In this document: piece after piece, positions 53,236 to 61,931 of the stretch | How the letters are laid out: each line of letters starts with the position of its first letter | How positions within the stretch are numbered: the stretch's first letter is position 1 | Assembly (NCBI RefSeq): GCF_000577615.1 | Contig: NZ_CBXX010000001.1 | Location: forward strand, 62,001 to 126,000 | Reading direction: 5' to 3' | DNA from: Herbaspirillum sp. RV1423 | Lineage (GTDB): Bacteria > Pseudomonadota > Gammaproteobacteria > Burkholderiales > Burkholderiaceae_D | DNA: 64,000 bases | Notes under the pieces: model-generated | What the model was told of the DNA's origin: nothing | What the model saw: the letters and a program-made list of their open reading frames with translations, nothing else | Database searches by the model: none | Translations under genes and position numbers: made by a program

Positions 53236-53631
53236 TCAAGCGCGCGGCCTGAGCAATTGCAGGATGCTGGTCAACTCGACGCGCATCGCTTCGATTTCTT
53301 GCGCGCCCATCGAGATGTCAATTTCTTCGACGATTTCCGACTGGTCTTCGTGCATGTGACCGTCGAGCTTGTTGCGGGCGCCGCTGATGGTGAAGCCTTG
53401 CTCGTAGAGCAGTTCGCGGATGCGGCGGATCAGCAGCACTTCATGATGCTGGTAATAGCGGCGATTGCCGCGCCGCTTGACCGGCTTCAACTGGGTGAAT
53501 TCCTGCTCCCAGTAGCGCAACACATGCGGCTTGACGCCGCACAACTCGCTGACCTCACCGATGGTGAAATAGCGCTTGGCGGGAATCGGCGGCAATACGA
53601 TGACCGCAGGTTTATTGACGCGTTCGTTCAT
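53236..53631 (-). CDS. MerR-family regulator
   Basis: 131 aa with an N-terminal MerR helix-turn-helix (RYFTIGEVSELCGVKPHVLRYWEQEFTQLKPVKRRGNRRYYQ) and a short helical C-terminus without metal-binding cysteines. Such a gene directly after ihfA is conserved in beta- and gammaproteobacteria, and it may be a housekeeping regulator of unknown signal. It starts 14 bp after ihfA and ends the leftward translation operon. Confidence 0.88.
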   Translation of the reverse strand: MNERVNKPAVIVLPPIPAKRYFTIGEVSELCGVKPHVLRYWEQEFTQLKPVKRRGNRRYYQHHEVLLIRRIRELLYEQGFTISGARNKLDGHMHEDQSEIVEEIDISMGAQEIEAMRVELTSILQLLRPRA

Positions 53632-53645
53632 GGAGTTGGATTACA

Positions 53646-54059
53646 TTACACCGCGAGGGCGAGGGGCTGGCTGCTGGAGACCTCAACCATTTCCTTGAGT
53701 TTCTGGCTGGCGTGGAAGGTAACGACACGGCGCGCGGTGATGGGAATCTCTTCACCGGTCTTGGGATTGCGGCCGGGACGCTGCGGCTTGTCGCGCAACT
53801 GAAAGTTGCCGAACCCGGACAGTTTGACAGCCTCGCCGCGTTCCAGCGCATTGCGAATTTCGTCGAAGAAAGTTTCAACCATGTCTTTTGCTTCACGCTT
53901 GTTAAGACCGACCTGCTCGAACAAAAGTTCGGCAAGCTCGGCCTTGGTCAGCGTCGGGAGATTTTTTTCCGCTTGCGAACGCACCTGGGCTTCCAGTACG
54001 GCACGTTGCAAGTCGGCATCCAGCACAGATTGAAATTCGCTTGAATTCACGTTGTTCAT
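53646..54059 (-). CDS. ihfA: Integration host factor alpha subunit
   Basis: 137 aa. The HU/IHF core ([74 protein letters not shown]) is complete, with the DNA-bending Pro of [10 protein letters not shown]. The frame has a 35-residue N-terminal extension compared with the 99-aa E. coli protein; a GTG at codon 27 preceded by GGAAG could be a shorter start. Its place after pheT is the conserved one. IHF bends DNA at many promoters, including sigma-54-dependent ones such as that of glnA. Confidence 0.93.
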   Translation of the reverse strand: MNNVNSSEFQSVLDADLQRAVLEAQVRSQAEKNLPTLTKAELAELLFEQVGLNKREAKDMVETFFDEIRNALERGEAVKLSGFGNFQLRDKPQRPGRNPKTGEEIPITARRVVTFHASQKLKEMVEVSSSQPLALAV

Positions 54060-54101
54060 GACGAGTGATTTGCCTGTTCTCTACCGATTCTTTATAAATT
54101 G

Positions 54102-56528
54102 TTAAGCACGCATTTTGGCGGCAAGTTTTCCCGTCGCGGCGGCCACTATGGCGCTCATCGCAACATCAACCGTGTCGTCCTGGAGTGTGTTTTGAGTATC
54201 TTGCAAGGTGAATCGGAAAGCAAGACTTTTTTCGTCATTTTCCAAACCCTTTCCTTGATATTCATCAAATAAAACAATGGCTTGGATGATTGCACATGCC
54301 GCGTTGCCCTGCTTTTCGGCGGCAAAAATATCAAGCAGCGCCTGCACTTGCACGGACTGTTTGACCACCAGCGCGAGGTCGCGCGTGACTGCCGGAAACT
54401 TGGAAATCTCGACGTAGGCAGGCACGTTACGCTCCTGCAACGCGACTGCATCCACCTCGAACACGACCGGCGCCAGCGGCAAGTCGTATTTCTGTTGCAG
54501 GCGCGGATGCAGTTCGCCGATCAGGCCGATGCTGTTGCCGTCCAGTTCGACTTGCGCCGAACGTCCCGGATGCAGCGCCGGATGTTCCGTGCGCACAAGG
54601 CGCAGGGCGCGCGGCGCGAACAAGGCTTCCAGATCGGCTTTGACATCGAAGAAATCGACATTGCGCGTAGTCAGGCCCCATTGCTCTTCCGCCACGGGAC
54701 CATAGGCCAGGCCGGCGACGCGCTTGGGCTGACGATAGCCGGCGACTTCCAGCGGACCGTCCTGCACCTTGCTGTCGCGCTGGAACACGGCGCCGACTTC
54801 GAACACGCGCACGCGGTTGGCCTTGCGGTTGATGTTGTAGCGCACATTGGCGACCAGACTGGCGATCAGCGAGGAACGCATGACGTTCATCTGGCTGGCG
54901 ATCGGATTGAGCAGCTTGATCGGTTCACGGTTGCCGGCGAAGTCGACTTCCCATCCCGCATCGACGAAGCTGAAGTTGACCACTTCCTGATAGTCGAGGT
55001 CAGCCAGTTGGTGTCGGATGGCGAACAGTGAACGGATATTTTCCGGTGCGATTTTCATCGCATTGGCGGCCACCGGCGGCAAGGCCGGAATGTTTTCAAA
55101 ACCGTAGACGCGCGCGATTTCTTCGATCAGGTCTTCCTCGATTTCGATGTCGAAGCGATAGGATGGCGGCGTTACCGCGAACAGACCCGGCTCCTGAGTG
55201 AATTGCAGGCCAAGGCGTGTGAACACGTTGGCGATCAGTTCATCCGTGATGTCCACACCGATGACCTTGGCCGCGCGCGCGGTGCGCACCTTGACCGGTT
55301 CGCGCTTGGGCAGATTGACGGTCTGATCGTCGACCGGACCAATCCTTGTGTCGGGCGTGCCGCAAATTTCGATCAGCAGGGCGGTGATGCGTTCGATGTG
55401 CTCGACCACGGTGGCGAAATCGACGCCGCGCTCGAAGCGATGCGCCGCATCGGTCGAAAAGTTGTAGCGGCGCGCGCGGCCCTGGATCGCTTGCGGGAAC
55501 CAGAATGCGGCTTCCAGATAAATGTTGGTGGTCTCGAGCGACACGGCGGTGGCGTCGCCGCCCATGATGCCGGCCAGCGATTCGAGCTCCTTGTCGTCGG
55601 CGATCACGCCGACCCATTCGTCAACATCGACGGTATTGCCATTGAGGAGCTTGATCTGTTCGCCCTTCTTGCCCCAGCGCACGTCAAGGCCGCCGTGGAT
55701 CTTGTCGAGATCGAACACGTGCGACGGACGGCCGAGTTCCAGCATGACGTAATTGGAGATGTCGACCAGCGCGGAGATCGGACGCTGGCCGCTGCGCTCA
55801 AGGCGTTGCTTCATCCATTGCGGCGTCACAGCCTTGGCGTTGAGGCCGCGGATCACGCGACCGGCAAAACGGCCGCAAAGATCGGGGGCGGAAATCCTGA
55901 CCGGCAATTTTTCATCGATGTTGGCGGCGACAAGCTGGAACGTCGGCTGCTTGAGCGGCGTGTCGGTCAATGCCGACACTTCGCGCGCCACGCCCAGCAC
56001 CGACAGGCAGTCGGCCTTGTTGGGCGTCAGCTTGATGGTGAACTTGAGGTCGTTGAGCAGGAAATAATCGCGGAAATTCTGGCCGACCGGCGCATCGTCC
56101 GGCAATTCCAGCAGGCCGCCGTGGTCTTCCGACAGCTTCAGTTCGCGCGCGGAACACAGCATGCCTTGCGACTCGACGCCGCGCAACTGGCCGACCTTGA
56201 TCTCGAACGGCTTGCCGTCCGCGCCCGGCGGCAGCACCGCGCCGGCCATCGCACAAGGCACCTTCATGCCGACGCGCACATTGGGCGCGCCGCAGACGAT
56301 GTTGAGGATGGTGCCGGTCTTGACGTCGACCTGGCAGACGTTGAGGCGATCGGCGTTGGGGTGCTTGGCGACTTCCAGCACTTCGCCCACAACGACGTTG
56401 GAGAATGGCGGCGCGACCGCCTCGACCTCTTCCACTTCCAGGCCGGACATCGTCAGCAAGTGCGACAACTCATCCGAAGTCATCTTCGGATCGACCATGG
56501 TGCGCAACCAGTTTTCAGAGAATTGCAT
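54102..56528 (-). CDS. pheT: Phenylalanyl-tRNA synthetase beta subunit
   Basis: 808 aa, typical length (795 in E. coli). N-terminal tRNA-binding OB domain ([28 protein letters not shown]), B3/B4 editing domain, B5 domain, and a C-terminal ferredoxin-like anticodon-binding part ([25 protein letters not shown]). Works as alpha2-beta2 with PheS. Separated from pheS by 105 bp. Confidence 0.97.
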   Translation of the reverse strand: MQFSENWLRTMVDPKMTSDELSHLLTMSGLEVEEVEAVAPPFSNVVVGEVLEVAKHPNADRLNVCQVDVKTGTILNIVCGAPNVRVGMKVPCAMAGAVLPPGADGKPFEIKVGQLRGVESQGMLCSARELKLSEDHGGLLELPDDAPVGQNFRDYFLLNDLKFTIKLTPNKADCLSVLGVAREVSALTDTPLKQPTFQLVAANIDEKLPVRISAPDLCGRFAGRVIRGLNAKAVTPQWMKQRLERSGQRPISALVDISNYVMLELGRPSHVFDLDKIHGGLDVRWGKKGEQIKLLNGNTVDVDEWVGVIADDKELESLAGIMGGDATAVSLETTNIYLEAAFWFPQAIQGRARRYNFSTDAAHRFERGVDFATVVEHIERITALLIEICGTPDTRIGPVDDQTVNLPKREPVKVRTARAAKVIGVDITDELIANVFTRLGLQFTQEPGLFAVTPPSYRFDIEIEEDLIEEIARVYGFENIPALPPVAANAMKIAPENIRSLFAIRHQLADLDYQEVVNFSFVDAGWEVDFAGNREPIKLLNPIASQMNVMRSSLIASLVANVRYNINRKANRVRVFEVGAVFQRDSKVQDGPLEVAGYRQPKRVAGLAYGPVAEEQWGLTTRNVDFFDVKADLEALFAPRALRLVRTEHPALHPGRSAQVELDGNSIGLIGELHPRLQQKYDLPLAPVVFEVDAVALQERNVPAYVEISKFPAVTRDLALVVKQSVQVQALLDIFAAEKQGNAACAIIQAIVLFDEYQGKGLENDEKSLAFRFTLQDTQNTLQDDTVDVAMSAIVAAATGKLAAKMRA

Positions 56529-56633
56529 GATGAATACTTTCAGCTATCGTCCGTATCAAAGACATGATGCGGACATTCCAGACAGTTCGCGGGGCCGCGC
56601 AATAGGGTTGCGCCAGCCCTGCCTCGGCATTGT

Positions 56634-57650
56634 TCAGTTGAATTGTTTCAGGAAGCGCAAGTCGCCTTCGTAGAACAGGCGCAGGTCGTTGATGCCATAG
56701 CGCAGCATGGTCAGGCGCTCAAGGCCTGAACCGAACGCGAAACCGATGTATTGCTCGGGATCAAGACCCATGTTGCGCACCACGGTCGGATGCACCTGTC
56801 CAGCGCCGGATACTTCCAGCCAGCGGCCTTTCAAGGGGCCGCTGCCGAAGGCGATGTCGATTTCCGCCGACGGTTCGGTGAATGGGAAATACGAAGGACG
56901 GAAGCGCACCTGCAGGTCGTCAGTCTCAAAGAACGCCTTGACGAAATTGAGGTAGACGCCCTTGAGGTCGGCGAAGCTGATGTCTTCGGCGATCCACAGG
57001 CCTTCCACCTGGTGGAACATCGGCGAATGCGTGGCATCGCTGTCGACGCGGTAGGTGCGGCCCGGCGCGATGACCTTGATCGGCGGCTTGTTCATGCGCG
57101 CGTAGCGCACCTGCATCGGGCTGGTGTGGGTGCGCAGCAGCAGGGGCTTGCCTTGCGTATCGTTGCCTTCGATGTAGAAGGTGTCCTGCATCGAACGCGC
57201 GGGGTGGTTTTCCGGGCTGTTCAGTGCGGAGAAATTAGTCCAGTCGGTTTCGATTTCCGGGCCGTCGGCGACGTCGAAGCCGATCGAACGGAAAATCTCT
57301 TCAACGCGTTGCCACGAGCGCATCACCGGATGGATACCGCCCTTGCCGCGACCGCGGCCCGGCAAGGTCACATCGATCGCTTCCGCATTCAGACGCTCCT
57401 GCATCTGCGCGTTGGCGAGCGCATCGCGGCGCGCAGACAGCGCGTTCTCGATCTGCTCCTTGGCGGCGTTGATGACGGAGCCTTGTACTTTGCGCTCTTC
57501 CGGCGCCAGCTTGCCCAGGCCCTTCATTTGCTCGGTGATCTGGCCGGTCTTGCCGAGATATTTGGCTTTGGCGTTTTCCAGGGCTGCGGCGTCAGGTGCG
57601 CCAGCGAAGTCGGCCTGGGCCTGTGCAACGAGTTGTTCTAGGGGATTCAT
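56634..57650 (-). CDS. pheS: Phenylalanyl-tRNA synthetase alpha subunit
   Basis: 338 aa from the internal ATG ([18 protein letters not shown]), which has GGAGCGAG upstream. Class-II catalytic core with motif 2 region ([15 protein letters not shown]), [20 protein letters not shown] and the motif 3 end [17 protein letters not shown]. The in-frame upstream extension of 10 residues is not conserved. A Phe-rich short ORF in another frame ends on this start codon (ATGA overlap). Confidence 0.97.
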   Translation of the reverse strand: MNPLEQLVAQAQADFAGAPDAAALENAKAKYLGKTGQITEQMKGLGKLAPEERKVQGSVINAAKEQIENALSARRDALANAQMQERLNAEAIDVTLPGRGRGKGGIHPVMRSWQRVEEIFRSIGFDVADGPEIETDWTNFSALNSPENHPARSMQDTFYIEGNDTQGKPLLLRTHTSPMQVRYARMNKPPIKVIAPGRTYRVDSDATHSPMFHQVEGLWIAEDISFADLKGVYLNFVKAFFETDDLQVRFRPSYFPFTEPSAEIDIAFGSGPLKGRWLEVSGAGQVHPTVVRNMGLDPEQYIGFAFGSGLERLTMLRYGINDLRLFYEGDLRFLKQFN

Positions 57651-57775
57651 GCGGTAAGTCTCGCTCCATTCAGATGGCAATCTGAGAAATCTAAGAACCG
57701 GTCCGGCTCTGACGACGAAGTCGAAAAAATGAAATCGAAAATGAAATACTGAGATTCAAAACGAATACGGGGCAC
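57647..57775 (-). CDS. Phe-rich short ORF ending on the pheS start
   Basis: A GTG at 57775, with AGAGGTG 9 nt upstream, opens a 42-codon frame containing seven Phe, five of them within 12 codons (...[14 protein letters not shown]...). Its TGA overlaps the pheS ATG as ATGA. An in-frame ATG 13 codons further upstream lacks a ribosome site. It could couple pheS translation to phenylalanyl-tRNA supply, but the T-rich DNA codes for Phe easily by chance, and no clear attenuator terminator follows. Expression is unproven. Confidence 0.3.
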   Translation of the reverse strand: MPRIRFESQYFIFDFIFSTSSSEPDRFLDFSDCHLNGARLTA

Positions 57776-57795
57776 AGGTATTTCACCTCTGCCCC
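57769..57795 (-). terminator. Hairpin after rplT, possible terminator or pheS leader structure
   Basis: GGGGCAGAGGT-GAAAT-ACCTGTGCCCC forms an 11-bp stem with one mismatch, 50 bp after rplT in the leftward direction, followed by a T-rich but interrupted stretch. It includes the ribosome site and GTG of the Phe-rich ORF, so it might act as partial terminator or as translational control. Confidence 0.5.
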
Positions 57796-57846
57796 GCAGG
57801 ATTTGCAGCGTCATCCGAAACCGGACGACGACCGCAACAAAGCTAA

Positions 57847-58206
57847 TTACTTAGCGATGTTGGCTTTCACCTGATTGACAATCGCAGCAAACGCCGGCTT
57901 GTCAGTCACAGCCATATCGGCCAGAACCTTGCGGTCCAGTTCAATCGAGGCACGCTTCAGGCCATTCATGAACACGCTGTAGGTAACGCCATGCTCACGA
58001 GCGGCAGCGTTGATACGAGCGATCCACAATGCACGGAATACGCGCTTCTTGTTGCGGCGGTCACGGTAAGCGTATTGACCCGCGCGCATGACTGCTTGCT
58101 TGGCAATACGGTAGACGGTGCTGCGGCGACCACGGTAGCCCTTGGCTTGCGCCAGGACTTTTTTATGACGGGCACGTGCTGTTACCCCACGTTTAACTCT
58201 AGGCAT
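57847..58206 (-). CDS. rplT: 50S ribosomal protein L20
   Basis: 119 aa, standard size. [51 protein letters not shown] is the strongly conserved, basic N-terminus. It binds 23S rRNA and in many bacteria represses its own operon. It follows rpmI by 20 bp. Confidence 0.98.
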   Translation of the reverse strand: MPRVKRGVTARARHKKVLAQAKGYRGRRSTVYRIAKQAVMRAGQYAYRDRRNKKRVFRALWIARINAAAREHGVTYSVFMNGLKRASIELDRKVLADMAVTDKPAFAAIVNQVKANIAK

Positions 58207-58226
58207 AGTAGCTCCTTAGTGTGAGG

Positions 58227-58424
58227 TTAAGCGAACGGCAGCATTGCACGAACCGATGTCAGGTTAGTCTCATGGACTCCCACTGCACCGCGCAATTGAC
58301 GTTTGTTCTTGGTGGTCTTCTTGGTCAGGATGTGACGTTTGAACGCTTGGCCGCGTTTAACGGTACCGCCTGGACGGACGCGGAAGCGCTTTTTGGCGCT
58401 GCTTTTCGTCTTCATTTTTGGCAT
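58227..58424 (-). CDS. rpmI: 50S ribosomal protein L35
   Basis: 65 aa, family size. [36 protein letters not shown] is typical. The 236-bp region between infC and this gene holds strong hairpins, one of which covers the ribosome site, fitting L20-mediated repression as known in E. coli. Confidence 0.98.
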   Translation of the reverse strand: MPKMKTKSSAKKRFRVRPGGTVKRGQAFKRHILTKKTTKNKRQLRGAVGVHETNLTSVRAMLPFA

Positions 58425-58432
58425 AACACTAT

Positions 58433-58647
58433 CTGCCCTTTTGGGGACAGCTCCATTTTTTGATGATTGCAGGTGGCAGCAATGCGCTGCTCTTGGATGC
58501 CTGCTCTCACTTATTGGCAGCAGTTTTCACTGCTGCTTTTGCGGAAAACAAAACGACTGTTTCCCGGCAAAATCTTCGGTTTCGCCACAGCTATCGCTTG
58601 CGAGACCGGAATACGCATCGCAATGGATCAATTACCTTGCGATGCGC
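58433..58647 (-). promoter_or_regulatory. Structured rpmI leader, candidate L20 autoregulatory region
   Basis: Three hairpins stand in the infC-rpmI gap on the transcribed strand: a 10-bp perfect stem (58615-58624 with 58638-58647), an 8-bp stem with GAAA loop (58517-58536), and CTGTCCCC-AAAA-GGGCAG (58433-58450), which masks the AAGGG ribosome site of rpmI. E. coli controls rpmI-rplT here by L20 binding to leader RNA; whether the same fold exists is not shown. Confidence 0.45.
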
Positions 58648-58660
58648 GAAAAAGCATGGC

Positions 58661-59182
58661 TTACTTTTTCTTCTTCGGCGCCAGGACCATGATCATCTGG
58701 CGGCCTTCCATCTTCGGAAACTGCTCGACCTGACCGAACGGCTCCAAGTCAGTCTTCAAGCGCTCCAACATGCGCATGCCGATCTCCTGGTGAGCCATTT
58801 CACGACCGCGGAAACGCAGCGTGATCTTGGTCTTGTCACCCTCTTCCAGGAATTTGGTCAGATTGCGCAGCTTGATGTTGTAATCGCCGTCATCCGTGCC
58901 AGGGCGGAACTTGACTTCCTTGACCTGAATGACTTTCTGCTTCAGCTTGGCTTCATGAGCTTTCTTCTGCTCCTGATACTTGAATTTGCCATAATCCATC
59001 AAGCGTGCAACAGGCGGTTGTGCAGTTGGCGCGATTTCCACCAAGTCCACGTTCGCCTCTTCCGCCAGACGGAAAGCCTCTGCCAAATTTACGATACCAA
59101 GCGGTTCGTTATTGACCCCGGATAAACGCAATTCCGGTGCGGTAATTTCACCGTTGATGCGATGCGACTTGTCAGTAGCTAT
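58661..59182 (-). CDS. infC: Translation initiation factor IF-3, AUA start
   Basis: 173 aa when read from ATA at 59182. The conserved N-terminal region ([36 protein letters not shown]) extends upstream of the first ATG/GTG/TTG-type codon that gives full length, and ATA is preceded by AAAAGGA with 7-nt spacing. IF-3 genes typically use AUU or other rare starts because IF-3 itself discriminates against them, giving autoregulation. The C-terminal domain ([34 protein letters not shown]) is standard. Starting at a later codon would remove much of the N-terminal domain. Confidence 0.93.
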   Translation of the reverse strand: MATDKSHRINGEITAPELRLSGVNNEPLGIVNLAEAFRLAEEANVDLVEIAPTAQPPVARLMDYGKFKYQEQKKAHEAKLKQKVIQVKEVKFRPGTDDGDYNIKLRNLTKFLEEGDKTKITLRFRGREMAHQEIGMRMLERLKTDLEPFGQVEQFPKMEGRQMIMVLAPKKKK

Positions 59183-59247
59183 TGCAGTTTCCTTTTAAAA
59201 TCCAATAAATTAAGCCGTGCTCTTGCGCTGGAAGGAGCTTCGCTCCC

Positions 59248-61155
59248 TTAGGCTTTGGCTTCCACCTCAATTTTGAGACGTTCCGCCAAAACGTCGATGG
59301 GCATGACACCCAGATCGACATTGCCCCGCGCACGCACGGCCACTGTGTTTGTATCGCGCTCTTTATCGCCGACCACCAGAATATAGGGCGGCTTCTGTAA
59401 AGAATGCTGCCGTATTTTATAGGTAATCTTCTCGTTACGCAAATCAGTCTCTACTCTAAACCCTTGTTTTTTCAGCGTTTGCGCAACGTTTTTCACGTAT
59501 TCCGATTGCGCATCGGAAATATTCAGGATGACAACTTGCACCGGAGCAAGCCAGGAAGGCATCGCGCCGGCGTGGTTTTCGATCAGGATCGCGATAAAAC
59601 GCTCCAGCGAACCGACGATCGCACGGTGCAGCATGACCGGCACCTTGCGATCGTTGTCTTCCGTGACATATTCCGCGCCCAGGCGCGCCGGCATCGAGAA
59701 ATCGACCTGCATGGTGCCGCATTGCCAGGAACGGCCGATCGAGTCCTTCAGATGGTATTCGATCTTCGGACCGTAGAAGGCGCCCTCGCCAGGCAACTCT
59801 TCCCACTCCGTGCCGGACGCGCGGATCGCTTCGCGCAAGGCGTTTTCAGCCTTGTCCCAGACGGCTTCTTCGCCGATGCGCTTTTCCGGACGCAAGGCCA
59901 GCTTCACGGCGACGTCGGCAAAGCCGAAATTGGTATAGACCTCGCGCACCACCTTGTTGAAGGCGGCGACTTCTTCCTGTACTTGGTCTTCCGTACAGAA
60001 AATGTGGCCGTCGTCCTGGGTGAAGCCGCGCACCCGCATCATGCCGTGCAGCGCGCCGGACGGCTCGTTGCGGTGGCACTGGCCGAATTCGCCGTAGCGC
60101 AGCGGCAAGTCGCGGTAGCTGTGCAGGCCGGAATTGAAAATCTGGATGTGACCCGGGCAGTTCATCGGCTTGAGGGCATAGGCGCGATTTTCCGACTCGG
60201 TCGTGAACATGTTTTCACGGTAGTTTTCCCAGTGGCCGGTCTTTTCCCACAGCGAGCGATCAAGTATCTGCGGCGCCTTGACTTCCTGATAACCATTGTC
60301 CTGGTAAACGCGGCGCATGTATTGCTCGACCTGCTGCCAGATCGACCAGCCTTTCGGATGCCAGAAAATCAGGCCCGGCGCTTCGTCCTGGAAATGGAAG
60401 AAGTCGAGCGCGCGGCCCAGCTTGCGGTGGTCGCGCTTTTCGGCCTCCTCCAACATGTGCAGGTAATTTTCCTGATCTTCCTTCTTGGCCCAGGCAGTGC
60501 CATAGACACGCTGCAGCATCTCGTTGTTGGAATCGCCGCGCCAGTAGGCGCCGGCCAGCTTCATCAGTTTGAAGACCTTCAGCTTGCCTGTGGACGGCAC
60601 ATGCGGACCGCGGCACAGGTCGGTGAAGTTGCCTTCGGTATAGAGCGAGACATCCTGATCCTGCGGAATGGACTCGATGATTTCCGCCTTGTAGGCTTCA
60701 CCGATGGACTTGAAATAAGCCACCGCTTCATCGCGCGGCAACACCTTGCGGGTGACCAGCTCGTCCTTCTTGGCCAGCTCGGCCATTTTCTTTTCGATGG
60801 CGACCAGGTCTTCCGGCGTAAAGGGGCGCTTGTACGAGAAGTCGTAATAGAAGCCGTTGTCGATCACCGGTCCGATGGTCACCTGCGCATCCGGGAACAG
60901 CTCTTTCACCGCATACGCCAGCAAATGGGCGGTGGAGTGGCGAATCACTTCAAGGCCATCCGCATCCTTGTCCGTCACGATGGCCAAATCGGCATCCTTT
61001 TCGATCAGGAACGAGGTGTCGACCAGCTTGCCGTCGACCTTGCCGGCCAGCGCGGCCTTGGCCAGACCTGCGCCGATGTTGGCGGCGACTTGCGCCACAG
61101 TGACGGGAGCATCGAATTGACGTTGCGAACCATCGGGAAGACGAACTGAAACCAT
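59248..61155 (-). CDS. thrS: Threonyl-tRNA synthetase
   Basis: 635 aa from the ATG with GGAG 6 nt upstream. TGS domain ([28 protein letters not shown]), editing domain with the [11 protein letters not shown] metal-type motif, class-II core ([47 protein letters not shown]) and an anticodon-binding C-terminus. First gene of the thrS-infC-rpmI-rplT-pheST-ihfA-merR run. Its 260-nt leader contains a Thr-rich peptide and terminator, so it is probably controlled by transcription attenuation. Confidence 0.98.
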   Translation of the reverse strand: MVSVRLPDGSQRQFDAPVTVAQVAANIGAGLAKAALAGKVDGKLVDTSFLIEKDADLAIVTDKDADGLEVIRHSTAHLLAYAVKELFPDAQVTIGPVIDNGFYYDFSYKRPFTPEDLVAIEKKMAELAKKDELVTRKVLPRDEAVAYFKSIGEAYKAEIIESIPQDQDVSLYTEGNFTDLCRGPHVPSTGKLKVFKLMKLAGAYWRGDSNNEMLQRVYGTAWAKKEDQENYLHMLEEAEKRDHRKLGRALDFFHFQDEAPGLIFWHPKGWSIWQQVEQYMRRVYQDNGYQEVKAPQILDRSLWEKTGHWENYRENMFTTESENRAYALKPMNCPGHIQIFNSGLHSYRDLPLRYGEFGQCHRNEPSGALHGMMRVRGFTQDDGHIFCTEDQVQEEVAAFNKVVREVYTNFGFADVAVKLALRPEKRIGEEAVWDKAENALREAIRASGTEWEELPGEGAFYGPKIEYHLKDSIGRSWQCGTMQVDFSMPARLGAEYVTEDNDRKVPVMLHRAIVGSLERFIAILIENHAGAMPSWLAPVQVVILNISDAQSEYVKNVAQTLKKQGFRVETDLRNEKITYKIRQHSLQKPPYILVVGDKERDTNTVAVRARGNVDLGVMPIDVLAERLKIEVEAKA

Positions 61156-61231
61156 TTTGCACTCCATCTCGGCAAGCAATGTGCCGACGCGTAATTGAAT
61201 GAACAGCGATTGAATACGGAAAATACGGACG

Positions 61232-61262
61232 AAAAAAAACGCGGACCAGCCGCGCTTTTTCA
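61232..61262 (-). terminator. Attenuator terminator in the thrS leader
   Basis: Read leftward, an A/G-rich base then CGCGG-CTGGT-CCGCG is followed by eight T. This strong intrinsic terminator lies about 20 nt after the stop of the Thr-rich leader peptide and about 77 bp before the thrS ATG. A competing hairpin, CTTTTTC-GTCTTCT-GAAAAAG (61275-61255), shares bases 61255-61260 with its base, a typical terminator/antiterminator conflict. Confidence 0.8.
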
Positions 61263-61282
61263 GAAGACGAAAAAGAACCCGA

Positions 61283-61324
61283 CTAGCGTCGCGTGGTCAC
61301 CCTGGTGGTAGTTCGCGGTGTCAT
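61283..61324 (-). CDS. Threonine-rich leader peptide of thrS
   Basis: ATG at 61324 to TAG at 61283 encodes [13 protein letters not shown]: six Thr in 13 residues, five of them within seven codons. A modest AAAGG ribosome site lies 10 nt upstream. Followed by the terminator at 61232-61262, it has the layout of amino-acid attenuators: stalling at Thr codons would favour read-through into thrS. A further 28-codon frame (61407-61321) ends on this start as ATGA; its role is doubtful. Confidence 0.75.
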   Translation of the reverse strand: MTPRTTTRVTTRR

Positions 61325-61420
61325 AACCGGTTTGCCTTTCTCGCTCTTACAGATATTGGATGTTGGTGCTGCACAGACACATGATCGCGCCAGCCGACGA
61401 CAACCATGAAGCAGGAATAG

Positions 61421-61449
61421 ATTATAGCAAATTAATTGCAAAATGCCGA
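61421..61449 (-). promoter_or_regulatory. Probable sigma-70 promoter of the thrS operon
   Basis: On the minus strand a perfect -10 TATAAT (61426-61421) is preceded after 17 bp by TCGGCA (61449-61444), 4 of 6 to the -35 consensus. The start would be near 61414, about 90 nt before the Thr leader peptide. The -35 coincides with the outer six bases of the adjacent repeat element. Confidence 0.6.
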
Positions 61450-61648
61450 TACGAGAGCAGATTCCCGAGGCCCAGTCCTATCTGGAAAGTGGCCCCGAAG
61501 AATTTGAATCTACTCTGGTATCGGCACAGTTGAACATGGCGCGAGGTCGATGCCCTGGCCGCATTGCGGATACAAGAGGAGATTCCCGCCGCCCAGTCCT
61601 ATCTGGAAAGTGGCGACGACGAAAGGTGAATCTGCTCTGGTATCGGCA
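61444..61648. repeat. Two ~83-bp inverted-repeat elements upstream of thrS
   Basis: Units 61444-61526 and 61565-61648 share the interior CCCAGTCCTATCTGGAAAGT and the right end ...CTCTGGTATCGGCA. Each unit is bounded by a 21-bp inverted repeat (19 of 21 matching in the first, 18 of 21 in the second), so each can fold into a long hairpin. No coding capacity was found. They are separated by 38 bp. Confidence 0.65.
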
Positions 61649-61931
61649 CGCGAATGCCAAGACGCAAGACAAGCAGGCAAACATGCCTACGCGGGAAGAC
61701 TTACAAATGGATTACTTGCTACAGACATGACCGAAGCGGCCAAAAATGAAGAAGAAATGCGGGAGTAACCTTCACAAGCTGATCGAACACTTTTTATTGC
61801 TTTTCGACCAGCTCCCCGGTACGAGACCGGACAACAGCAACTACTATAACACATAATCTGCGCATGACCAACCCCTGCCAATCCGGATAACAACACCGGA
61901 CTGACAGGGCCGGATTCTGCTTGCCGCACTA
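61649..61931. other. Intergenic region without a recognised gene
   Basis: 283 bp between the repeat pair and the end of the oxidoreductase gene. It contains one hairpin (AGCTG-A-TCGAA ... TTCGA-C-CAGCT, 61778-61813) and a small CCGGT...ACCGG dyad. No promoter, RNA gene or credible coding frame was identified. Confidence 0.5.

Noticed and set aside
61156-61414. T-box riboswitch in front of thrS
   Set aside because: No T-box-like UGGN-containing bulge or specifier-stem layout was recognised, and T-boxes are not expected in Proteobacteria; the Thr-rich peptide explains the region better.
61443-61730. 95-codon open frame upstream of thrS
   Set aside because: It covers the two inverted-repeat elements and its repeated peptide segments simply mirror the DNA repeat; no ribosome site.
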